DNA of 9,828 nucleotides from GCA-2862545 sp047609825. Its GTDB lineage: Bacteria > Myxococcota_A > UBA796 > GCA-2862545. The translations under genes and the position numbers were made by a program. This document shows positions 1-5,962 of this stretch, in pieces (position 1 is the first letter of the stretch; every line of letters begins with the position of its first letter). The notes beneath the pieces are model-generated. The model ran no database searches. It was not told where the DNA came from and worked only from the letters and a program-made list of their open reading frames with translations. The stretch lies in NCBI GenBank assembly GCA_047609825.1, contig JBLFXJ010000303.1:1-9828 (forward strand), written 5' to 3'.

Positions 1-90
1 GGCGCTGTCGCGCGCGACCGCGGAGTCGTCGCCTTTACCATCCGCCCCGCACGCAAGCGCTCCGAGCACCAAACCGATCGTCCACCGCAT
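1..90 (-). CDS. Small lipoprotein, N-terminal fragment (cut by left edge)
   Basis: An ATG at 90 reading leftwards opens 30 codons that run off the window. The peptide starts MRWTIGLVLGALAC: one Arg, a hydrophobic core, then Cys14 in an A-L-A-C context. This is a slightly non-canonical lipobox, so signal peptidase II processing and lipidation at Cys14 are likely. After the Cys the chain turns polar and acid-rich (GADGKGDDSAVARDSA), the usual tether of an exported lipoprotein. A strong Shine-Dalgarno, GGGGGAGG, sits a few bases upstream of the ATG (plus-strand positions about 97-104), which supports the start. The gene is divergent from the lipoprotein gene at 203. Only the signal and tether are visible, so no function can be given. 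Confidence 0.72.
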   Translation of the reverse strand, partial: MRWTIGLVLGALACGADGKGDDSAVARDSA

Positions 91-150
91 GGTCACGCCT
101 CCCCCGTGCTGGTGTGTACCCGCCCGATGCACCGCGCGTCACCACCCAGG

Positions 151-182
151 TTGCCCCGGACAGCGTCCACCGGCGCTATAGT
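151..182 (+). promoter_or_regulatory. Possible sigma70-type promoter of the lipoprotein-kinase operon
   Basis: TATAGT at 177-182 matches five of six bases of the -10 consensus and stands out in this GC-rich spacer. TTGCCC at 151-156 could be the -35 box, but the 20-bp spacing is longer than the usual 16-18, so the -35 half is doubtful. Transcription would start near 189, just before GGAG (194-197) and the ATG at 203, giving a very short leader. The 112-bp spacer must also hold the promoter of the divergent gene at 1-90, for which no convincing boxes were seen. Confidence 0.4.
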
Positions 183-202
183 CGGACCGCCACGGAGTGT
201 GA

Positions 203-631
203 ATGCGTCCGATCGTCTTGTCGTGCATGCTGATGCTGGCCTGTGAGCCCCCACCCCCGGTCGACGGGGCTGCAGGCGGCGGGCTGGAGATGGACGTCCA
301 GATCATCATCCCACTGGCCAATGAGGTGATCCCCCTCGATGATGACTGCGTGCTGCGCACGCTCGTCGCGTGGGACATCGATGGGCTCGAGTCCGTCCCG
401 TTCAAAGACGCCACGAACACCCCCGGCGAGGGGCATGTGCACGTGGTGTGGGCCCCACCCGCCTACGAAGCGACCTCCGACCAGTCCATCGAGCTCGAGC
501 AGGCCGGGCTCACGGTGGGCTCGTCGCTGACCATCTCGGTGGATCTGCGCGAGAACGAGCACGCCTCCCTCGAGGTGACCGCCGAGACCGAGATCGAGAT
601 CGGCCCAGACGCGGGGAACAGCTGCCCGTGA
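203..631 (+). CDS. Predicted lipoprotein with Ig-like fold signature, first gene of kinase operon
   Basis: The product is a 142-aa exported lipoprotein of unknown function. Residues 1-14 (MRPIVLSCMLMLAC) form a signal peptide ending in an M-L-A-C lipobox, with Cys14 the likely lipidated residue, followed by a Pro-rich tether. The body is beta-rich. A Pro-Gly-Glu-Gly-His-x-His segment (residues 74-80) resembles the conserved loop of small Ig-like export domains such as DUF4399-type proteins; that likeness is from memory of the pattern and is weak. Cys49 and Cys141 could form a disulfide in the mature protein. GGAG at 194-197 supports the ATG start. The stop overlaps the kinase GTG by 4 bp (628-631), so the two are probably co-translated. 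The operon position suggests an accessory or sensory partner of the kinase, which is inference. Confidence 0.82.
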   Translation: MRPIVLSCMLMLACEPPPPVDGAAGGGLEMDVQIIIPLANEVIPLDDDCVLRTLVAWDIDGLESVPFKDATNTPGEGHVHVVWAPPAYEATSDQSIELEQAGLTVGSSLTISVDLRENEHASLEVTAETEIEIGPDAGNSCP

Positions 632-2307
632 GCACGACCGCCTCGACGGGCGCCGGCAGGCGGTTCCACCTCAAGGCGCGCATCGGCTCCGGTGCCTTCG
701 GTGAGGTGTTCCTCGCCGAGCAGGACAGCGGCGCCGGATTCCGCCGGGATGTGGCCCTGAAGGTGCTGCACCCCGAGGTGGCGAAGCACCGCGAGGCCTC
801 CACCCGGATGCGCGACGAGGCGCGAATCCTCGGCCGTCTGTCGCACCGGAACATCGTCAAGGTGCTCGATCTCGTGCAGCTGGGCGATCGGTGGGCGGTG
901 GTGATGGACTACCTGCCCGGTGTCGACCTCGAGCAGGTGGTGCTCGCGCTGGACGACCGCGGAGAGCGCGTGCCAGCACCCGCTGCGCTGGAGGCCACGG
1001 CGGCCGTGTGCTCAGCGCTCCACGCAGCCTACACGGCGGACGATGGTCGCGGCGGGTTGCTCTCCGTCGTGCACAGGGACATCAAGCCGAGCAACGTGCG
1101 CCTTACGGCCGACGGCGACGTGAAGGTGCTCGACTTCGGCGTGGCGCGCGTCGAGAACCTCGACACGCGAGAGGCGAAGACCCGCGGAGCGGGGTGGATC
1201 GGCACCGAGCGCTACATGTCGCCCGAGCGCATCCTGATGGAGGGCGACTCGTCCGAGGGCGACGTGTACGCGGCGTTCGCCACCTTGGTGGAGCTGCTGT
1301 TGGCGAGGCCGCTCGGGCGCACCCCTGTGCTCCCCGACCGCCACACGCCGTTCGTGGAGGAGGCCCTCACCGCGGTGAGGGAGCATCTGCACGGCCCGGA
1401 CGAGGCGGTGGAATCGCTGGTGGATCTGATGCGGCGGGGGCTGCACGCCGACCCCGAGGCCCGCCCCAGCGCCGACGAGGCCCGGCACGCCCTGGAGGGG
1501 CTGTGCCGCAAGCTCGAGGGCGACCCCCTCACGACCTTCGCCCGCGCGGTCGTGCCGTCTGTAGAGGCCACCCTCGGTCCGCCAGAGGCAGCGAGCGGCA
1601 CGCTCATCGTGGCCGGCGGCAGCTCGGGCACGGTTCCCGCGCAGGTCACCAATATCGATCTGCTCGATCCGCCACCCCCTCCGGCCGATCCCGAGGCCAC
1701 CTCCGCCGTGCGCACCCCGGTCATCGCGGCCATTGGAGCCGCGATCGGTGTGGTGTTGGTCGCCGCTGCCATCGCTGCACTGCTCGGCATCGTGTTCGTC
1801 GGATGGATGTACAGCCCGGAGTCGGCGCCGACGATCGGTGCCGGCGGACCGACCATCGGTGTGGCCCCGGGCACCCCGGGAATGGTCGCGCCTGCGCCCG
1901 TCAGAGCACCGGTCCCTCCGCCCGTCGTGGCCGAGCCCGCACCCGCACCCGTTGTGGCCGAGCCGGTTCCCCAACCCGCTGTCGCCGAGCCCGCTCCGGC
2001 ACCCGCGCCTGCCGCGGCGAGCGCCCCCCGCCCAGCCCCGGCCCCTGCTGCCGCCCCGGCGGTGGATCCCGATGCCCCCATCGTGAGCCGGGCGATGTTC
2101 GTGCTCGACAACGCCTCGGCCCTGAGCGCCGAGTGCAGCGGCGTGTCCGGATCGGGCACAGCGAGCCTGAGATTGCGTAGCTTCCCCGCCGGAGCGTGCC
2201 GCGTGCGCGCCACCTTCGTCGGGCAGGACTACTCCACCGAGGTGCGGGTCGAGCGCCCGCGCGAGGTGGTCTGCACCGTTGACGGAGGAGCGCTGACGTG
2301 TCGCTGA
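628..2307 (+). CDS. Membrane-anchored Hanks-type Ser/Thr protein kinase with PEGA-like extracytoplasmic domain
   Basis: A 559-aa receptor-type kinase that would phosphorylate Ser/Thr in cytoplasmic proteins. The kinase domain (about residues 13-290) has every core motif: glycine loop GSGAFGEV (20-27), ATP lysine K45 in VALKV, helix-C E64, HRDIKPSN with catalytic D151 and N156, DFG (169-171), GTERYMSPE (192-200), D212 and the distal R279. The Arg before D151 makes it an RD kinase, normally activated by activation-loop phosphorylation; T180, T185 and T193 are candidates. One membrane helix (about 365-395) is followed by a Pro/Ala-rich stalk with three 9-residue repeats, then a C-terminal beta-rich domain of about 75 residues with four Cys and a PEGA-like pattern. 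The GTG at 628 is chosen because it overlaps the upstream stop (GTGA), has GGGGA upstream (614-618) and starts just before the kinase fold; the same frame is open upstream from 370, but that part has no homology signature. Confidence 0.95.
   Translation: MSTTASTGAGRRFHLKARIGSGAFGEVFLAEQDSGAGFRRDVALKVLHPEVAKHREASTRMRDEARILGRLSHRNIVKVLDLVQLGDRWAVVMDYLPGVDLEQVVLALDDRGERVPAPAALEATAAVCSALHAAYTADDGRGGLLSVVHRDIKPSNVRLTADGDVKVLDFGVARVENLDTREAKTRGAGWIGTERYMSPERILMEGDSSEGDVYAAFATLVELLLARPLGRTPVLPDRHTPFVEEALTAVREHLHGPDEAVESLVDLMRRGLHADPEARPSADEARHALEGLCRKLEGDPLTTFARAVVPSVEATLGPPEAASGTLIVAGGSSGTVPAQVTNIDLLDPPPPPADPEATSAVRTPVIAAIGAAIGVVLVAAAIAALLGIVFVGWMYSPESAPTIGAGGPTIGVAPGTPGMVAPAPVRAPVPPPVVAEPAPAPVVAEPVPQPAVAEPAPAPAPAAASAPRPAPAPAAAPAVDPDAPIVSRAMFVLDNASALSAECSGVSGSGTASLRLRSFPAGACRVRATFVGQDYSTEVRVERPREVVCTVDGGALTCR
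1924..2004 (+). repeat. Three tandem 27-bp repeats in the kinase stalk
   Basis: Three in-frame imperfect copies (1924-1950, 1951-1977, 1978-2004) encode VVAEPAPAP, VVAEPVPQP and AVAEPAPAP at kinase residues 433-459. They form part of the Pro/Ala-rich stalk between the membrane helix and the C-terminal domain. Such Pro-rich repeats behave as stiff spacers across the periplasm and tend to change copy number. Confidence 0.85.
2284..2290 (+). promoter_or_regulatory. Strong Shine-Dalgarno inside the kinase 3' end
   Basis: GGAGGAG at 2284-2290 lies 7 bp before the GTG at 2298 and inside the last codons of the kinase gene. It fixes the start of the next gene and shows that the two genes are meant to be translated from one message with a 10-bp overlap. 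Confidence 0.75.
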
Positions 2308-3737
2308 TCACTTGCCTCATCGCCGCCGCGACCGCCGCCGAGGTGGTCTGGCTCACGCCCCCCGAGGCCAGCGAGCAGGCCGCCGTGGCCGCGTCCGCCG
2401 GAGCCCAGGGCGCGCCGTTGTCGTTCATGGACCTGCGCACCGCCGCCAGCGGGGCCAGCTCAACGGATGACGACGCCTACCGCCGACTGGGGCAGGTGCT
2501 CGCCGACGTGCGCGCCTACGAGACCAAGCTCGACGGAGAGCTGCTGATCCTGCGCGACCTGGAGGCCCCGCTGGCGGACATCGGCGTGGTGCGCGACGGC
2601 ACCGACCGGCAGGCGGTGTTCGACGCGTTCGCCTACCAGGGCTTCGCCGCCAACCGGTTCTGGGGCTCCGACCTCGCCACCGACGACGAGGCCGCCGACT
2701 GGCGGGTGGAGCTCAACGGCCAGACCCTCGAGCGGCCGTGGCGCGACGCCGCGTCGGTCCACCCCGAGGCCGAGGTCACCGCGTACCAGATCGCCGAGGC
2801 CCCCCAGCGCGTGGCATATGACGCCGTGAGCAAAGCCGTGGCGAGCGCCCTGCCGTCGAGCCTGGTCGCCGAGGGCCTGCCCGCTGGGGCTGAGCTGGTG
2901 ATCGATGGTGCCGTCGGCGCGCCGGGTGCGGCGGGCGACGTGAAGGTGCCTCCCGGGCGCCACTGGGTGCATGTGCAGCTCGATGGCCACGTTCTGGTGC
3001 GGTGGACCGTGAGCCCGGAGCCCGGGGAGCAGCTCACGCTGGACAGCAGCGCCGACAGCGATGTGTGGACCGACTGGCTCGACAGGCTCTCCGCCGACAG
3101 CGAGGTGCCCGCGCCGGTGGCCACGGCGGTGAACGCCCTCGGCGGTGAGGTGTGGATCGCGTCGGGCGCCGGCCGCGATCGCATTGTGTGGGCCGTGACG
3201 CCTGCCGGCGTGTCGGAGGCCGACGTGACGGCCGCGGTGGCCGACCGCAGCGACAGCGACAGCGACGACGGGGCCTCAGTGTGGGTCGTAGGCGGCGTCG
3301 GCTGGTTCTCGAGCGGGAACTTCTACACGGACGCCGCCGACGAGGCGCCGCGCACCGGCGCCACGGTGAACGCCATCGCGCCGAGCGTCGGCCTGGGGCT
3401 CGATGTGGACGCCGGCTGGTTCCGCGCCGGAGTCGGCGTGGACATGGCGGTGCCGCTGGGCGAGAACCACGCCGCCGAGATGAACGACGGCAGCCTCAGG
3501 CCCCGACCCCTGATCCAGGCCAGCGTGGGCGTGCGCCCGGTGCAGGCCGTGTTCGGGTACATGCTGCCGTATCACCCGGTCGTCGGCGGGCAGGCCACGT
3601 GGACGTTCGGGAGCGTGGAGCTCCGCGGTGGCTACGCAGCGGGTCTGCCGGGGATCGTCGACCGGGACGGCGACGGGCCGGACTGGGAGCGACTGGCGGT
3701 GCACCGGGCAGGAGTGGCGGTCGGAGCTCGATTCTGA
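2298..3737 (+). CDS. Exported protein with PEGA-like domain and C-terminal outer-membrane beta-barrel-like region
   Basis: A 479-aa exported protein, third gene of the kinase operon. It starts at GTG 2298, supported by GGAGGAG, and overlaps the kinase stop by 10 bp. Residues 1-14 (MSLITCLIAAATAA) look like a short signal peptide cleaved before Glu15, though a basic N-region is missing. Residues 15-190 are of unknown fold. Residues about 190-250 show a PEGA-like pattern (LPAGAELVIDG, then VPPGRHWVHVQLDG). An Asp/Ser linker (SDSDSDDG, about 318-325) precedes residues 327-479, which alternate short Gly-rich, aromatic strands (VWVVGGVGWF, VGLGLDVDAGWF, GVGVDMAVPL, VELRGGYAAG) and end in Phe, the usual last residue of BAM-inserted outer-membrane proteins. 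About 150 residues would suit a small 8-strand barrel. The likely role is an outer-membrane partner of the kinase; no named family is recognised. Confidence 0.82.
   Translation: MSLITCLIAAATAAEVVWLTPPEASEQAAVAASAGAQGAPLSFMDLRTAASGASSTDDDAYRRLGQVLADVRAYETKLDGELLILRDLEAPLADIGVVRDGTDRQAVFDAFAYQGFAANRFWGSDLATDDEAADWRVELNGQTLERPWRDAASVHPEAEVTAYQIAEAPQRVAYDAVSKAVASALPSSLVAEGLPAGAELVIDGAVGAPGAAGDVKVPPGRHWVHVQLDGHVLVRWTVSPEPGEQLTLDSSADSDVWTDWLDRLSADSEVPAPVATAVNALGGEVWIASGAGRDRIVWAVTPAGVSEADVTAAVADRSDSDSDDGASVWVVGGVGWFSSGNFYTDAADEAPRTGATVNAIAPSVGLGLDVDAGWFRAGVGVDMAVPLGENHAAEMNDGSLRPRPLIQASVGVRPVQAVFGYMLPYHPVVGGQATWTFGSVELRGGYAAGLPGIVDRDGDGPDWERLAVHRAGVAVGARF
3249..3266 (+). repeat. Triplicated AGCGAC hexamer encoding an Asp/Ser linker
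   Basis: Three perfect AGCGAC copies code for Ser-Asp-Ser-Asp-Ser-Asp, exactly at the junction between the periplasmic part and the predicted barrel of the 2298-3737 gene. It reads as a flexible acidic linker and as a site where replication slippage could alter linker length in frame. Confidence 0.6.
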
Positions 3738-3831
3738 CGTAGGCGTCGAGAGGTTCAGGATCGGCTTGGTGTGATGAACTGCCGCACCGGAATCCCCTCA
3801 GACCGCGCCGAGCGCCGGCCTGCAGGGGAGG

Positions 3832-5769
3832 TCAGATCCCCGCACCTGAGAAGATGTGGATGGCGCCCTCATCGTGGAATTGACTGCCCGTCGCGATGAG
3901 GTCGTCGAAGCCATCACCGTCCACATCGCCAACCAACAGGTGGCCACCCATCGAGGTGGTGGACTCCGACTCGAGCCTCGCCACCGCATCCTCTTCGAAG
4001 AAGGAGCCCGGCTCAGGCTGCAGGATGTACACGCGGCCGGTCGGGGGGGAACCGCCATACAGCGGGGCGCCCAGCGCAAGGAGCGTGTCGCCGTCGACCG
4101 TGACCAGTGCAGCATCGCCAAGGCCGATGCCCAGCGGAAGCGAGTACCCAGCAGTCGCCCACGCATCGTCGCGGGTGGCGTCAGTCTCGAACGGCCCGAT
4201 GAATACCTCCACCGAACCGTCCAGGCTCGCCCCGCCGAACAGGGAAGGCGTATGGGTGATCAGGTCGTCATGTCCGTCCCCGTTCACGTCACCAGTCTCT
4301 AGACGGACGGCAAAGCCGTCGGCGCCATCGTCCGTGAGGTGAACCTCCGCGTCGTCGGTGAAGTGGATGCCCGTTGCTGACGGCAAGTCGTGGAGGATGT
4401 GCACCGCGCCCGGGGAGCCCCAGTAGGCCACGCCATCCGTGTTGGGCTCGGCAACCACGCCGTCGAGAACACCATCGCTGTCCGCGTCGAGCACGTCCAG
4501 GTCGACGCCGAGGTAGCGGCCAGGGGTTCCCACGATCTGGAGACGCAGTTCGTCGCCACGCGCGTCAGGGTCGTAGACGTGAACGCCATAGATGGTGGCG
4601 AGGCTGGGGAAGCCCAGGGCCAGCGTCGAGAACGCGCCAAACCGTGTGTGCTGGATGTCAGTTGTGGGGATTGCTGATGACTGCCACTGCGCCTCCACCG
4701 CGGGCAGGGATGCCGGCAGAGAGACGATCATCAACTCGGCGTCTGGCAGCCACGGCGCGTGAGGCCCAGCTGTTTCACGTGCCAGCAGAATCGAATCAGA
4801 CGAGCACGAAACCGCATCGCCCAGCATCCCTGTTGCCGCTATGAAAGAGGATTCTGCGAGAACAGGGCCAACGAGGGACTCGATGTCTGGCGCAACAGCA
4901 TCGACGACGTGCAGCACGTCGCCGTGCGCATCATCATCGATGAAGCACAACGCCGCGGCCGCGGTTCCAACCGTCGGTACTACACGCGCCGCCACCCCAT
5001 TCAGCCGCAACCCACACCCCAGCCCCTGTCCATCGCAGTCATCGTCCAGCCCGTTGCCGCACCGCTCCGGCATTGCTGGGTTCACCCACCAGCGGGTGTC
5101 ATCGCAGTCTGACGCATCCGCCACATGGTCGGTCGGTGCCAAACACACGACATCCGCCGACTCCGGGTCGCCGTAGCTGTCCCCATCCACGTCTGCGAAC
5201 CACGTCCGTGCCTGTACCGACCAGTCCAGATCGTCGCAGTCCGTGCCGTCGAGAGTCCACCCGTCGGGTGGGTTGCACATCCGCTCGCCACCGCCCGCCG
5301 CTCCCGCGTCGTCTTCGTCCGCGTCCGGGTGCCACATGGCGAAGACGGCGTCCTCGTCCACCGTGCCGTCACAGTCCGTGTCCACCCCGTCACACAGGTC
5401 GGTCACTCCAGGACGCACAGCCGGGTCAGCGTCGTTGCAGTCGTCTGCTGTGGCCGCATGTCCCAGTGGCTGGTCACACGCCGTTGCCGTGCCTGCTGCC
5501 GTGCCAAACCCGTCCGCGTCCATATCGACGAACCACACGAGCTGATCAATGCCGTTGACGTCCACCAGGCCGTCACAGTTGTTGTCCAGACCGTCCCCAC
5601 ACAGCTCGTCGGCCCGTGGATGCACCGCCGCATCGGAGTTGTCACAGTCTCCCCCGCCTGCCGCCACCGGAAGGAACCCGTCTCCGTCTCGGTCTAGCGC
5701 AGCTCGCAGCTCCGCCTCTGTCACACAGCCCAGCAAGCCCAGTCCAGCCAACGCGACCCACAACCGCAT
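3832..5769 (-). CDS. Surface lipoprotein with MopE-type Asp/Cys repeats and FG-GAP-like repeats
   Basis: A 645-aa predicted lipoprotein. Signal MRLWVALAGLGLLGC has a canonical L-L-G-C lipobox (Cys15). Residues 26-253 carry Asp/Cys repeats of the 'putative metal-binding motif' (MopE) family: a D-x-D-G-D-G-type loop, DCD(D/N) at 41-44, 110-113, 177-180 and 221-224, then a CxDGxDxDCDG half at 57-67, 126-135 and 237-247. The third unit lacks this second half and runs straight into WFADVDGDSYG (190-200). The C-terminal half has FG-GAP/integrin-propeller-like calcium loops: DADSDG at 428, DVNGDGHDD at 494, a degenerate VDGD near 558, and DVDGDGFDD at 615. GGAGGGAGGG just upstream supports the ATG. 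Such proteins are abundant in Myxococcota; calcium or metal binding and a surface adhesive or structural role are inferred from the family. Base composition looks less GC-rich than its neighbours (35/60 G+C at 4801-4860). It converges on the kinase operon. Confidence 0.9.
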   Translation of the reverse strand: MRLWVALAGLGLLGCVTEAELRAALDRDGDGFLPVAAGGGDCDNSDAAVHPRADELCGDGLDNNCDGLVDVNGIDQLVWFVDMDADGFGTAAGTATACDQPLGHAATADDCNDADPAVRPGVTDLCDGVDTDCDGTVDEDAVFAMWHPDADEDDAGAAGGGERMCNPPDGWTLDGTDCDDLDWSVQARTWFADVDGDSYGDPESADVVCLAPTDHVADASDCDDTRWWVNPAMPERCGNGLDDDCDGQGLGCGLRLNGVAARVVPTVGTAAAALCFIDDDAHGDVLHVVDAVAPDIESLVGPVLAESSFIAATGMLGDAVSCSSDSILLARETAGPHAPWLPDAELMIVSLPASLPAVEAQWQSSAIPTTDIQHTRFGAFSTLALGFPSLATIYGVHVYDPDARGDELRLQIVGTPGRYLGVDLDVLDADSDGVLDGVVAEPNTDGVAYWGSPGAVHILHDLPSATGIHFTDDAEVHLTDDGADGFAVRLETGDVNGDGHDDLITHTPSLFGGASLDGSVEVFIGPFETDATRDDAWATAGYSLPLGIGLGDAALVTVDGDTLLALGAPLYGGSPPTGRVYILQPEPGSFFEEDAVARLESESTTSMGGHLLVGDVDGDGFDDLIATGSQFHDEGAIHIFSGAGI

Positions 5770-5810
5770 CGCTGCCCTCCCTCCACGAGCTTACCCGAGC
5801 GGCGGCTTAC

Positions 5811-5839
5811 AAGGGAAGGTCGGCGATCGACCAGCCCTT
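5811..5839 (-). terminator. Two-part stem-loop in the spacer before the MopE-type gene
   Basis: Outer arms AAGGG (5811-5815) and CCCTT (5835-5839) flank a 2x2 internal mismatch. Inner arms GGTCG (5818-5822) and CGACC (5828-5832) close a 5-base loop. On the minus strand it lies about 125 bp past the stop of the reductase-hydrolase gene and about 40 bp before the lipoprotein ATG. It could end upstream transcription or structure the lipoprotein leader. It has no U-tract, so intrinsic termination is not assured. Confidence 0.3.
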
Positions 5840-5875
5840 CACCAGGAGTGCCGAACGCCGAAGCCTGGCAGTCAC

Positions 5876-5891
5876 CTCTGGGTGTCCAGAG
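5876..5891 (-). terminator. Perfect 6-bp hairpin downstream of the reductase-hydrolase gene
   Basis: CTCTGG (5876-5881) and CCAGAG (5886-5891) enclose a four-base loop. On the minus strand it falls about 70 bases after the stop at 5963, a sensible place for a transcript end or a 3'-protecting stem. No run of T follows, so this is a weak intrinsic-terminator candidate. Confidence 0.3.
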
Positions 5892-5962
5892 CTTCCGTCC
5901 TCATCCTTGCACCGACGGGTAGTGAGCTGACATCCAACGCGCTCCACTGCTCAGTTCGGCCG

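Noticed and set aside
370..627. Upstream in-frame extension of the kinase reading frame from ATG 370
   Set aside because: It overlaps the lipoprotein gene in another frame, is Arg-rich low-complexity sequence typical of a shadow frame, and the GTG at 628 has the expected stop-start overlap and begins just before the kinase glycine loop.
891..2180. Long open frame (about 430 codons) on the plus strand inside the kinase gene
   Set aside because: The translation is Arg/Gly-rich with no motif; it is an out-of-frame shadow of the kinase in GC-rich DNA.
1012..2213. Long minus-strand open frames opposite the kinase gene
   Set aside because: His/Arg/Gly-rich or Ser/Ala/Thr-rich translations without recognisable domains; antisense shadows of a gene with complete kinase motifs.
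3825..3841. GGGGA/TCCCC stem-loop between the two convergent genes as a terminator
   Set aside because: Only 5 bp, it covers the stop codon of the lipoprotein gene, and there is no T-run in either direction. Other short stems at 3753-3779 and 3807-3819 are equally weak.
5786..5817. Promoter for the MopE-type gene (TAAGCT as a -10 box on the minus strand)
   Set aside because: The -10-like hexamer has only a poor upstream partner (TTCCCT at 18 bp), which is close to chance in this sequence.
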